A stretch of 64,000 nt of DNA from Dallia pectoralis (taxonomy: Eukaryota; Chordata; Actinopteri; Esociformes; Umbridae), in contig CM055749.1 in the NCBI GenBank assembly GCA_029465975.1, forward strand, positions 13,415,898 through 13,479,897, in the 5' to 3' direction. The notes under the pieces were generated by a model, which did not search any database, had not been told where the DNA came from, and saw nothing but the letters and a program-made list of their open reading frames with translations. Shown here one piece after another: positions 25,146-39,000 of the stretch; the first letter of the stretch is position 1; each line of letters begins with the position of its first letter. The position numbers and the translations under genes are program-made.

Positions 25146-28100
25146 GCCTTCTTCAGTCCTGCGTCATAAGCATCTGTCTGGGCTGTTGGCAGGTGGCCCC
25201 AGGCAGGAGAGCTGTAAATCACTGCGCTATAGCAGCTGGACACACTGCTGGACTAGGCATAGACAGGCTTTTATGGTGCTCACAAAAACATAAAGTCATT
25301 CAGAGGCTCATTCCGTTAAGAACGGTTTTGCTTTGTGTGTGCATACAGATTTAAGAAGACAGATTCATCTGAAATCAACTTTTAACTAGTGTGTTTATCA
25401 AAGACGATGTAAAGATGCAGCATGGTCCAAAATTAGCACTCTCCAAATGCAGGTCAATTTGGCAAGTAAATTATGGAGCCTACACGCCACACTGCCGGGT
25501 AGAATTTTTTTTAAATCACACGCCAGAGAAAGCTGCTGACCCTAGTCATCGACTGGCATTTGTTTGTGATACAGTAGCAAAAACTGAGGTAGATTTACTT
25601 GTTGAGAGTTTAAGATAACCCAGTCATCTTGTGGAGGTTTATGGAGCCAATGGCAAGTCTCATTTTATCTTAGCACCCCTACAAATATTAATAACCAAAG
25701 CAAAACAATCTTAATATTACTGCATCTGTATGGCGTTCTGCATAGTAGCGTCTGCAAAATGATTAGCATGAACACATGTGCCCTGGATCTCTCTCTCCTC
25801 AATGTCCTGCGTGAGGGGTTTTGCTGCCAGCTTATCTAGAGATGATTCCAAGTGTCCAAACGGGTTAGATTAGAGCAGCAGACTTTGTGCAGACAGGCCC
25901 TCGCAGCGGGCTACTTAATTAATTTCACCGACAAACAGACTTAAGTGAAGAACCGCCACATTAATATATATTCTTCTTGTCTCCTTGCTCCATTCGCTCT
26001 TGTTTCTCCTTCGTGTGTGTTCATGTACCTGCGCCGTACATGCGTATTTCATTTTGTAATGGGCACTTTTCTCCCTACATGTGTCTTTGTCTGTGACTCT
26101 AAGAGCCCTGTCTTCATTATCCGCGTGTGCGTCTAAAGTGGGCTGCTGACGTACCGGGTCGCCTGACGTCAGCACTGCCTCGCTCAGATCCGTACACACC
26201 CTCCGCCCGGCCTGTGTCCCCGTTTTATGTGTCCCCCTCACACTCATTACCCTGCTTCTAGGATTCCTACCCTGCCTGATCCTAGCTCGCACCCCGGTGC
26301 CAGTGGGAGAGGAGTCTAATGTAACACACAGGTGTAACACTGGTCTGGGCTGATAAGCAGCTCAAATAACTTCTGTGTTTTTGAAATGCATTGAGGAATC
26401 TGTGATTATGCTGAATGCTGCCTCCTCATACACACAAACAGTCAGTTAATGGCATGTTTATTTTGTTGCAAGGTCTGTATATATATCTGTATAAGCCATA
26501 TGCTTGCCTAGTGCAATACAATTTAAATGTCAGGTTTGGTTGGGGAGTTGCCAGATGGCCATCACAGTCATCAAAGTAGATGCCGGCAGAACCAGGGTGT
26601 GGTATAGCGTGGCGAATTGTGTGCCTGATTGGCTGGCCCTGGATGGTGGGTGGGCTGAAGTGTCTGTAGCTGTAGTGTGTCAGTGTGGGGCTTATTCTGC
26701 TATATAACCCAGAGCAAAGGGCAGACAGGTGAGAAACACACATACTACTGATACTTTTCCGTCTCGCAGCCACTCACAAAACAGCTCCCTCCTCACAAAT
26801 ATCTGAACCACCTCACACCGTCGCCACGGCTCCTGACCAAAGTAGATGGATGTTGAACCCTTAAATAACAACGTCTTCATCTGAGCTGTAAACTGGATAT
26901 TTCTGCATTATGGACAAAACATTTTCTTTCAAAATCACAAATTTTTATGTCTCACAGATTAACAAAATGTAAATGTTTGTGTCTGTAGTACCTCTTAGAG
27001 GAAGTGCATATCCCAAAAAGTCCACTCATACATATTTGTCATGTTTGACAAATTAAGATAATGTCAAGCATTTGGGATATTACATGAAATTGTAATATAA
27101 TTGTAAATTGTAGTTTTTGAAAGTATCTGAATGTACTGAATGTCTGTAAGGTAATACTTATGTTCAAATTGGATTTGCATTTTGATTAAATACATTGAAT
27201 GTATATACACATTTCATTGTTTTCGGAGGGCTAAGGATGTATCAGTGAAGTATTGCAAATTCTGAGCTTATTTTTGGACTTTCCAGCAGCAGCCGAACCA
27301 GAGCTGCACAGCTGTCTGCAATTGGAACTTTGTCAAGGGAAGTTTAAAGAAGCTCGCAATGAGCTGCTCAGGAAAACTGAAAATGAGATGATTGTGTAAT
27401 GCCGTTCTGCCCTAAAGATACAAGATACAGATTAGGAGGAAGATTGTGTGAATCAACCACGATTGCCAGCAGCCGTTTTTCTTGAACCGCCATCGGGTGC
27501 TACTGTTTGAATTTCGCCAGATCACCCTCATACATTTATGCTAATTAAACATTCTCCCTTTGTGTCCGTTGCCTTTCTCTCCTTGTTAAAATATTTAGTG
27601 CATGTACAAGAGCTGTCCAGGTCTAGGCTTGAATGTATCATTTGCATTTGGAATCTGGCATTATGAGAACCATAAAAGCATCAATGGAATTCACATTGGC
27701 GACATGAAATAAAATGAATCCCAATAAATCAGTCGTATAGCCAAAACATTAGGTTTGCCAAAATAAACAGCCTTTATTTTAACACTTGCATTGCTGTGCA
27801 TTTTGCCTGACACTTCTCCAGTCACAGCCAAAATAAACAGCCTTTATTATTGCAGTTGCACTAAACGAATTTTATACAAAAAAATCTCCATTCCTTCTGT
27901 CTGTATATATTTGATAAATATGTATATATTTATAAATCGCATATGCATATATATATATATTTCATCTTACTTCTACCTTTTTATAAAAACTTTTGTTTTG
28001 TTTGAACTGAGCATGGGATGTTTTGCGTGAGGCAACTTAGTGAGGTGAAAGGGAACATGCTTCTGCACAGAGGGATTCGACCAGGCTGTTTGCGCTTCTA

Positions 28101-28271
28101 TGCTCACAGACGTGTGAACAGAGTGCCAGAATAACACACGTGTCTGTGGAACACTGAGTCTGACACACAGAATGGCCGGTAGGCACATCGCGACTGCGTC
28201 ATCCACTCCATAGCAGCTTCTCCCCCACTTTCCCTTCCTCCACTAAATTGAAGCCTTTCCAAAGCTCTCAT

Positions 28272-28274
<3 letters not shown>

Positions 28275-28307
<33 letters not shown>

Positions 28308-28383
28308 AACTATTCTTCTGACCCCCCATTGTAAACAAGCAGACGTTGGACAGATCTCTCTCTCTTTCTCTCTCTCTCTCTCT
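28275..28383. repeat. Two (CT)n microsatellite tracts
   Basis: CT repeats at 28,275-28,306 and 28,354-28,383, each following GATC, separated by 47 bp of unique sequence. Confidence 0.95.
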
Positions 28384-29986
28384 GGCCTTCTCCCGCCATC
28401 CCGTTGCCTTGGCGTTGGCAGCATTGTTTGCTGGCTTCCATGTTGGGTTGCTATGGCAGTGCTTATTTGCTGTACTAAATGTTTGGCTGTATTATACACT
28501 TGATGATGACGAACTCGGTGCTTCTTGCTCTGATCAATACAACTTCCTATGATTGGAGTAGCATCTAATAACAATGCAATAGAAAGGGTTTTGTCTCAGT
28601 CTTCATATGAGAAGCTCTGTTGACAATTCTAGGTTTTTGTTGCTACATTGTCATATACAACATTACTGGTGTTGCACTCACTCCCAAGATGCAACAGTCA
28701 AATACCTTCTGACAATGTGTCCAATGGATATGTTGATCAAGGTTACACTTTGTTTAGGCAGTAAGTTAAAACAAATATAATTTAATATATATTTTGTGTA
28801 ATATATAATGAATGTACAATTCTGTGAAACGAATGTGTAACTGGATAATATGTGCTTTCTAACATTCCATAGAGAACGTTTCCCTGCACTCTGTTGCAGT
28901 GTGTTTTTGATCAGTGAACCGATACTTGAGCATCAAAGACTTACCAAATATTTACAGTATAATTATATGTCAGTGTTATAATGTCCTTAAACGTTTGATC
29001 TGAGTGCATATTTGGTGAACTTCAAAGTTAAATAATGACTACACTGTCCGGGATTGTGCTGTTTGTATAGTTGGATGTGAGTCGTTGAGTGTTTGTGTAC
29101 GTCAGAGGGGTGGTCTGTGACTGACTGAACAGCCAAGGCACTGAAGTCCATTCATTCATATGCCTCTACCACAACCCCTTGTGGTCAATATAAATACTAC
29201 ATGTTCTCTGAGTGAAAGGACTGCGTGTGGGTTCTCTGGGTTAACCATAGAAACTAACCTGTGTGTCCTTTGCTGGAGGCCTTAGAATGACATTTCAAAA
29301 ATGAGTGTAGACAATATAACGTCCGCACATGCAGTTATCGTTTAAGGTGACTATTTTATAGTCTAATTGAATTTGAATAAATTCCCGTTGCACACACTTA
29401 GGCCTATTCGTTTCTGTGTGTTCAGTATGTTAACCCGTCGCCCCAATGTGAAGACTGAAGTTCAACAGTTGTGTCTAGGTTTTTCTGTGGCATATTAACA
29501 GTTTCTCTGTGACCGTAAGCTTCTGTTTGGTGGATTATTTTCTGAGATACATTGACGCATTTGAGGGCAGATATGATCTGAGAGCGCTTGTGATGTTTCA
29601 TTGTGGTTGTGGTAATTGGGTTGTGTGTCGGCCTGTACAGCACTACAGCGTTATTATGTACACCGTTTAGTGGTTTGCCCTTATTCAATCACTCATCAAT
29701 GTCTTTACTTTAAAATGACTTGTATGGCTGAATAAAATGTATTTTTTTATTTAAAATAAGTACGCTACCTTTTTAACATTGCATTTTGCAAAAAGTGTCA
29801 TTGTTGGAGGATGCATTATAATTCATGCATTGAAACACTTTGTCTTAAACCTAAAAGCAAATCTATTTTGTCTTGATGAATTCATGCATGTACAGTCGCT
29901 GTATCTATATATTGTGAATGCAAGCTCCTACACATATGTGCTGTCCACAATGCCTCAGGGATGTGTTTGTGTTTTTTCTCATTTAG

Positions 29987-30037
29987 ATGATTCTCTGGGA
30001 CTGGGACCTGAAGCAGTGGTACAAGCCCCAGTATCAG
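29987..30037 (+). CDS. pde3b: pde3b exon 2 (51 nt)
   Basis: Small symmetric exon, phase 0 at both ends. It follows a pyrimidine-rich tract ending ATTTAG and is followed by GTCAGT. It reads MILWDWDLKQWYKPQYQ; the WDWDLKQWYKP core is a PDE3 signature just before the region encoded by the next exon. It begins with an in-frame ATG, so it could in principle serve as an internal start, but there is no evidence for that. Confidence 0.85.
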
Positions 30038-33000
30038 GTCAGTGTGGACACATAAAACACACTTGGGGTTGAAGAAATTGCTTGTTAACACATTAGGCAA
30101 TAATTATTAGCTTTTTGTTACAACGTATAATCTAAATGAATTTAATTAGCAGTATTTGCCTACGATCAAAACAAAGTCTGTAATGTCAAATTAAAACCTA
30201 AAAGATACAAAACAGAGAATAATTGTGTTATATGTAGATGGATGAGTGAAAAATCTTATTAATACATTTTAAATTAGGCAGCAATGTTGCACCAATAAAA
30301 GTGAAAGGATCTGAATAAATGGATAGGTCTTTACGCCACTTTTAAATTATCCTTTGAGATCACACACATAGATAATTGGCTTCCAGATATCCTCTGTCGT
30401 GTCTTCTGGGTGTGTTCGGTGGTGAATTGCAAAAGAAACGTTCAACTTTGAGTACCAAAGACATTTCAGAATAACTAAGGGACCACATTTTTAAAAAGCA
30501 CAAATCAGGAGTTTTGTTGAATAATAGACATGACACAGAAGTATTTCAGGTTGTTGAAGGTGTATGTTCTCTCAAAACAGCATAGCGGAGCAAATCTATG
30601 TCTGATTAAGGTGCACAGTGGTACTTATTGGACAGAGCTACAGGCTTTAGCTACTCTAATACACGTCTGGCATGTGTGGTCAGATTTAAGTCACTTTTTA
30701 AGAAAGCTCACCTCTATGCCTATATGAAGTGTGCCAAATAACATATGGTATACACTTATTTAATACTTATTTTAATACCTAGTAATACATTGGGCAATTT
30801 GCATACATTTGTGAATAAAAATGAATGGAACAAGAATTTAATCACAGACTTCGCTTAAAACAACTATTTTATTTATGTTAAACGTATGATTCCACTAACC
30901 TGGAACTCAAAACTGTAGGTCTTAAGCTGAACACTATAAAATAAAACCATTGTGAATTAATTTCGTTTTTTGTCCGTCTAAAATGTGAGAATGTGATTGA
31001 TTACGGTGTTTGGCTTTTCTCAGGGACTTCTAAGGCCTGGTATTGTTTGGGTGAATTGTGACTTCATCGCAGGGCAGGTTTATTGTTGGAACAGTATCAC
31101 ATTACACACTGATGAAATTAGATTTCTGTGGCGGAACAATCTGTTATAGTTTACCTGCAAAACAAGCAATGTAAACTGTCCAATGTAAACTGTTCTCAAG
31201 AGAACATAAAAAAACCTATATTGTGGACTGTTACGAGTATATATAAACCCCTCTATTGTGGACTGTTACAAGTATATATAAACCCCTCTATTGTGGAATG
31301 TTACAAGTATATATAAACCCTCTATTGTGGACTGTTACGAGTATATATAAACCCCTCTATTGTGGACTGTTACAAGTATATATAAACCCCTCTATTGTGG
31401 ACTGTTACAAGTATATATAAACCCCTCTATTGTGGAATGTTAGAAGTATATATAAACCCTCTATTGTGGACTGTTACAAGTATATATAAACCCCTCTATT
31501 GTGGACTGTTACAAGCATATATAAACTCCCCCATTGTGGACTGTTACAAGTATATATAAACCCATCTATTGTGGACTGTTACAAGTATATATAAACCCCT
31601 CTATTGTGGACTGTTACAAGTATTTATAAACCCCTCTATTGTGGACTGTTACAAGCATATATAAACTCCCCCATTGTGGACTGTTACAAGTATATATAAA
31701 CCCCTCTATTGTGGACTGTTGTACTTGTAACAGTCCACAATAGAGGGGTTTATATATACTTGTAACAGTCCACAATCGGGGGTTTACTTGTAACAGTCCA
31801 CAATAGATGGGTTTATATATACTTGTAACAGTCCACAATAGAGGGCACAAGTTGCGTATTTGTGAGGGAACGTGACAGGCGCAAACTGCGTATTTGTGGG
31901 GGAACGAGACAGGCACAAGCTGCGTGTTTGTGGGGGAACGAGACAGGCACAAGCTGCGTGTTTGTGGGGGAACGTGACAGGCACAAGCAGCGTATTTGTG
32001 AGGGAACGTGACAGGCACAAGCAGCGTATTTGTGAGGGAACGTGACAGGCACAAGTTGCGTATTTGTGGGGGAACGTGACAGGCACAAGCTGCGTATTTG
32101 TGGGGGAATGAGACAGGCACAAGTTGCGTATTTGTGGGGGAACGTGACAGGCACAAGCTGCGTATTTGTGAGGGAACATGACCGGCACAAGCTGCGTATT
32201 TGTGGGGGAACGTGACAGGCACAAGCTGCATATTTGAGAGGGAACGTGACAGGCACAAGCAGCGTATTTGTGAGGGAACGTGACAGGCACAAGTTGCGTA
32301 TTTGTGGGGGAACGTGACAGGCACAAGTTGCGTATTTGTGAGGGAACGTGACAGGCACAAGCTGCGTATTTGTGGGGGAACGTGACGGGCACAAGCTGCG
32401 TATTTGTGGGGGAACGTGACAGGCACAAGCTGCGTATTTGTGGGGGAACGTGACAGGCACAAGCTGCGTATTTGTGGGGGAACGTAACTGGCACAAGCTG
32501 CGTATTTGTGGGGGAACGTGACGGGCACAAGTTGCGTATTTGTGGGGGAACGTGACGGGCACAAGCTGCGTATTTTGGGGGGAACGTGACGGGCACAAGT
32601 TGCGTGTTTGTGAGGGAACGTGACAGACACAAGCCAGAGGGGCTGCTCATTTGTGGGGGAACGACGTGTTTAATGTTGCTTTGTTTGAAACCTCTTTGCT
32701 TATGCGAAATCATTACAAAGAATTCTGGACCACAGAAGCTTAAGAACTTGTACACTATGTTTGTTTTGTTTAGTGCACTGCTCTCTAGCCAGTGGAAAAT
32801 GGCAGCTTATTCAATCAAATGTATTTTTCAGAGCCCTCTTTAAATCAGCAGTTGCCACAAAGTTTGTTTACAGATACCCAGCATGAAACCCGTAAGAGAC
32901 AGCAACAACAGGCTTGATGAATCACAACTAGAATCAGGTTTATTCGTCAAGTCTGTTTACACAAACACATGGATTTTCTACTGACCCATAGCTGCAGCAT

Positions 33001-36000
33001 TTAGGACACACATTTTAAGTGTACACGAACAGTGCAAACAGAGCAAGACACACAACACGAACAATGAAGAGACCCTGTCTAGTTGGCGTATGTACTGGGT
33101 AATATAGAATGTGAGATATGTATCTGAATAGTGCAATGATTAGATATGTCAGCAGAAAAAGAAGCCCAGGTTCAAGTATCAAATTGTGCAAATGAGCAAT
33201 ATCTAGTTATATATACAGTTGTGCAAAAGAAGAGCTGTGCTAATAATAATATTGTCCAGTTTATAGTACACGATGTCCACCGTGGTCAATTGTATCAGTG
33301 CCGTATAGTGTCCAAGCTGGGTCTTCACAGTGCTGGGTTCATAGTGCACAATGCACTGTGGTTAGGAAAAATGTGGGTCAAAATTGAGGAAGAAACCAAG
33401 AGAGGAACCAGAATCTGTCATTGTTTTGTTTCTACAGGGGGCTGTTAGTGGCAACGGGGTGGACCTGTCGGTCATCAACGAGGCCAGAAACATGGTGTCT
33501 GACCTGCTAATGGACTCTACGCTGCCCCCACAAACCGTCTCCTCCCTCCGCAGCGTCAGCAGCCTCATGGGGACCTTTTCTGGCTCCTGCCGACCCCGGG
33601 TCAACCCATTCACCCCGTTTCCAGGCTTCTACCCTTGTTCTGAGCTGGAGGATCCTGGAGAGAGGGGTGACAGGAAGCCCCTGAAGGTGTGCCAGCAGTA
33701 CTAAAACCACACTGCAGCCTGTGGGTTTCATCTCTGTGGCAAATGAAGCAATAAAGCTTGGGGTGTTGTGGTATATGGTCAATAGACCACGGCTAAGAGC
33801 TATTGTTATGCACAACACTTACCTGTGGTATATACCTGTGGTATATTGGATATATATTACAAACCCCTTATATACCATTATCTATTATGTACTGGCTACC
33901 TGTGGTATATTGGAAATATATTACAAACCCCTTAGATACCATTATCTATTATGTACTGGCTACCTGTGGTATATTGGAAATATATTACAAACCCCTTAGA
34001 TACCATTATCTATTATGTACTGGCTGCCTGTGGTATATTGGAAATATATTACAAACCCCTTAGATACCATTATCTATTATGTACTGGCTACCTGTGGTAT
34101 ATTGGATATATATTACAAACCCCTTATATACCATTATCTATTATGTACTGGCTACCTGTGGTATATTGGAAATATATTACAAACCCCTTAGATACCATTA
34201 TCTATTATGTACTGGCTACCTGTGGTATATTGGATATATATTACAAACCCTTATATACCATTATCTATTATGTACTGGCTGCCTGTGGTATATTGGATAT
34301 ATATTACAAACCCTTATATACCATTATCTATTATGTACTGGCTACCTGTGGTATATTGGATATATATTACAAACCCCTTAGATACCATTATCTATTATGT
34401 ACTGGCTACCTGTGGTATATTGGATATATATTACAAACCCCTTAGATACCATTATCTATTATGCACTGGCTACCTGTGGTATATTGGAAATGTGTTGTAA
34501 ACCCAAAGATACCTTTATCTATTATGCACTGGCTTCCATTGTAATCGGATCAGTCAAATGTGATGTCATAACCTGTGATACACGGCCCCTTATAAACTTG
34601 GTGTTTTTTCTCCTGTTTGGTCATAATGTCACCCTCCTCCCTGACACACGCTCAGGGTCTGAGCAGCCGGAACAGCCTGCCCACTCCCCAGCTCCGTCGT
34701 GGCTCCACCTCTTCCCCTCTCTCTTTTTTGGAGTCTACAGGCTCCCGCTGGGAACGTAACAATAGCAAGAAAGCAGGACCCCATCCTGACCTCAATATGA
34801 CCAGGTACGCCTGTATACACGTTCACCTAACACTGACCACACACATATCCTGACCTCAATATGACCAGGTACGCCTGTATACACGTTCACCTTACACTGA
34901 CCATATCCTGAACACAATATGACCAGGTACGCCTGTATACACGTTCACCTAACACTGACCATACACATATCCTGACCTCAATATGACCAGGTACGCCTGT
35001 ATACACATTCACCTAATACTGACCATATCCTGAACACAATATGACCAGGTACGCCTGTATACACGTTCACCTTACACTGACCATATCCTGAACACAATAT
35101 GACCAGGTACACCTGTATACACGTTCACCTAACACTGACCACACACATATCCTGAACACTATATGACCAGGTACGCCTGTATACACGTTCACCTAACACT
35201 GACCACACACATATCCTGAACACTATATGACCAGGTACGCCTGTATACACGTTCACCTAACACTGACCACACACATATCCTGAACACTATATGACCAGGT
35301 ACGCCTGTATACACGTTCACCTAATACTGACCACACACATATCCTGAACACTATATGACCAGGTACGCCTGTATACACGTTCACCTAACACTGACCACAC
35401 ACATATCCTGACCTCAATATGACCAGGTACGCCTGTATACACGTTCACCTTACACTGACCATATCCTGAACACAATATGACCAGGTACGCCTGTATACAC
35501 GTTCACCTAACACTGACCATACACATATCCTGACCTCAATATGACCAGGTACGCCTGTATACACATTCACCTAATACTGACCATATCCTGAACACAATAT
35601 GACCAGGTACGCCTGTATACACGTTCACCTTACACTGACCATATCCTGAACACAATATGACCAGGTACACCTGTATACACGTTCACCTAACACTGACCAC
35701 ACACATATCCTGAACACTATATGACCAGGTACGCCTGTATACACGTTCACCTAACACTGACCACACACATATCCTGAACACTATATGACCAGGTACACCT
35801 GTATACACGTTCACCTAACACTGACCACACACATATCCTGAACACTATATGACCAGGTACGCCTGTATACACGTTCACCTAACACTGACCACACACATAT
35901 CCTGAACACTATATGACCAGGTACGCCTGTATACACGTTCACCTAACACTGACCACACACATATCCTGAACACTATATGACCAGGTACGCCTGTATACAC

Positions 36001-39000
36001 GTTCACCTAACACTGACCACACACATATCCTGAACACTATATGACCAGGTACGCCTGTATAAACGTTCACCTAACACTGACCACACACATATCCTGAACA
36101 CTATATGACCAGGTACGCCTGTATACACGTTCACCTAATACTGACCACACACATATCCTGAACACAATATGACCAACTATAGCCACGTGCACACGGACCC
36201 TTGCCCTTTCATTTAAATGATGTGCCAGTTCTTCTAGAAAACTGTTCATATTCACTAATCTTTTGGCACCCACCCCCATTAGATATAGATGTAGTTAGAA
36301 GCAATTGCATTCTAAGCTGATTTCAAGCTGATAATACTCCTGCACTTTGTGATTGAACTCAGCAGAATGAAAACAATAAAACAACCAGTTTGAAAAGGAC
36401 TTATACTCTTGTTTTATGTCAATGTGTGTAACGCAATGAAGATGGAGTAAAAAGAAAAAAACTGGGAATTGACTATGGACGTCAGACACAATATTGTAGC
36501 TAAGCATGAACTGTATCAAGCCTGCAAGTCTGTAATATTACCCAGAAGTTTACAGCCAATGACGTTGTATCCAACTGCCCTGGACAAGACTGCAGCAGAA
36601 TTTGACGGAAAATTGTGTGCATGGTGAAGAAAGCACATTAATCAACTGCCTACCGCTAATTCTCAAATGTTGTTCCATTATCGACACAGAGAATAAAACT
36701 CTTGATCAAATTATCTTTACATAATAATTTCCATAGCATGTCATTGACACCGGCATGTTCGAGCAAACCATGTAGAATTGTAGAGGGAATCTGCACACAA
36801 ACTAGAAACAGTTCTGGCAAGATTGTCTTCAGACCGGCAATCACCTTGCTACCTCGGAATATGGCCTCTGTAGGTATCGATATCTACAAGTTTACACAAC
36901 ACAATAATCAAGTTTCTCCAGTTAAACATGTCTTGGAAATTTTGCGTTATGTAAACAAGCCTTGTTTTACAGTTGGAGATTGAATCTTGAGTTCACCATG
37001 TCTCCAGAAGGTCAATTGCATGCCACTTCATTGCCAACAAGCTATCGAGACAGCTTGCCAGGAAACAAGCCTTTTCTTTTATCAATCAACAGTTTGCTAC
37101 ACTTTCAGAGAGTAGAGACTTTCTTTGTGTAGTATATCCATATAGCTAGTTGACATGGCGTTGGTATCTGATTGATCTGAATTTAACCACAAAAAATGAA
37201 ATACAAGAAAAACAAAAAAATCCCCTTTATCAATCAGCTCTTGATCCTGTCCTTCACATCCGTTTGATAGCCTGTGTCTCAGTCTCACACTGCTGAATAG
37301 TCAATTGTGACAGTAAGATAAACCCTGTTGGTGTTCACACAGCAGTTATATATCTAATAATGCTAATGTAGTACAGAACATGTACATTGGCATGATGCCT
37401 AATGTCTTGTGCAACTTTTAAATCTAAACTTGGAGGAAAGCATTGCGTTATGAAATATGGGGAATGCTATGGAATTATGGGGCACAAAACCTGGTTTCTG
37501 CCAAAGGTCAGTGATCTTCCAGCTGGACAATGACCGCAAAAATACTTGCAATGTCAATCAGGAATTGTTCAAGACAAAACACTATACTGCTTTGAAAAAC
37601 TGTGTAGAGATGTGAAAATGGCAGTTGGGAGGCACATTCAAAATTTGAAAATTTAAAATAGATTAAGTATAGAGGGGCAGAATGCTCCATCATCGCTATA
37701 GGAAGCAGAGGCTAATTGTGACAGATTAAAGAACTTTTTAAGCACATTTGTTAAACAGTAATTCCCATCATATAGACAATGGGATTATTACGTCTCGTTA
37801 AGTACTTCATGTCTAATAACACGTTTTACTCTACTGTTTAACATGTTTATTCTACTTACAACCACTTGTAGATTATAGACCTTATAGAATTTATTTTAAA
37901 GGCTGTAATAGAGGAGACACTGGAATAAGAGCGGATCTAATGGAGAAAAGTACTTTGTTTCATGTCTACCTTCAGATGTAGTTCCGTTTATATCCACTGG
38001 GTGGCAGTAGGGATCAAACTTGTTCAAGCTGTTTTCAAACGGATGATAACTTTTTTGTTGTTATATTACTCATAAATAATCAGAGCAGGTATAAAAAGTG
38101 TTAATCATTCAGTTGTAGTTATATAACCTAGTGATATATTTAATGTGTATGTTCCAGCTCGGGGGCTTTATCCAATGGTCCCAATGCTAACCTGCTCACC
38201 ATCCCTAAGCAGAGGTCCTCATCAGTGACCCTAACATACCATGCCGGGCCAAGGAGAGCAGGTATGCCCATGGCATAGAGGGCCGTATAAACACGCTGAT
38301 TGAAGCTGAAGTGGCATGTGGCACTTGCTTTATATCTCTCCTCTGATTTAGGTGCATCCCCCAGTCTGAGTCCAGTCAGCTCTCCTAGCCACACTCCTCC
38401 AGGGCCTGGGTCCTCCCCACCGGTGGAGTTCCCTGACACAGCAGACTTCCTCACTAAACCCAGCATCAACCTGCACAAGCCCCTGGGTTATACCCCCAGC
38501 TCTCCTGACTTTCAGGGGCCCTACCGCAGTGCTGGGTCTCTCTGTAGCAGGTTGGCTTATTAGACATACGCTATTATTAGACATACTGTACGCTATTATT
38601 AGACATACTGTACGCTATTATTGGACATACTATACGCTATTATTAGACATACTGTACGCTATTATTAGACATACTGTACGCTATTATTGGACATACTATA
38701 CGCTATTATTAGACATACTGTACGCTATTATTGGACATACGCTATTATTAGACATACGCTATTATTAGACATACGCTATTATTAGACATACTGTACGTTA
38801 TTATTACACATACTGTACGCTATTATTAGACATACTGTACGCTATTATTGGACATACGCTATTATTAGACATACGCTATTATTAGACATACTGTAGGTTA
38901 TTATTAGACACACTGTATGCTATTATTAGACATACGCTATTATTAGATAGACATACACTCTTATTAGACATACGCAATTATTAGACATACACTCTTATTA

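Larger units (their letters stand above)
1..29986 (+). other. Non-coding region, probably intron 1 of pde3b
   Basis: No exon with family similarity was found on either strand over 30 kb. The missing N-terminal exon of pde3b should lie upstream, and large first introns are usual for this gene, so this is most simply intron 1. It holds arrays at 0.2-1.6, 10.0-11.0 and 23.6-25.1 kb, a foldback element at 7.9 kb, Tc1 relics at 12.9, 15.0 and 22.6 kb, and repeat tails at 15.4, 17.3 and 20.0 kb. Between these (1.7-6.3, 8.4-9.9, 11.1-12.9, 13.8-14.9, 17.7-19.9, 20.1-22.6 and 25.2-30.0 kb) I see only AT-rich unique-looking sequence. Confidence 0.6.
30038..33437 (+). other. pde3b intron 2
   Basis: 3.4 kb with two adjoining minisatellites (31.2-31.85 and 31.85-32.63 kb). 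A possible degraded interspersed repeat lies at 32,930-33,330 (TTTATTCGTCAAGTCTGTTT and GTGCAA motifs). The rest shows nothing recognisable. Confidence 0.8.

Noticed and set aside
25915..26340. 141-codon minus-strand frame in the presumed intron 1
   Set aside because: Arg/Thr-rich with no recognisable domain or splice structure. Probably a chance frame in locally GC-richer DNA.
31614..32755. Three overlapping minus-strand open frames of 260-340 codons
   Set aside because: They are the 34-bp minisatellite read in all three frames. No frame contains a stop, period 34 cycles the frames, and the peptides are repeats of the same words. There is no start context, domain or splice evidence.
33721..34759. 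Several 90-160 codon frames rich in Tyr/Ile
   Set aside because: Products of the 64-bp intron 3 array. Only the segment 34656-34804 is coding, as exon 4.
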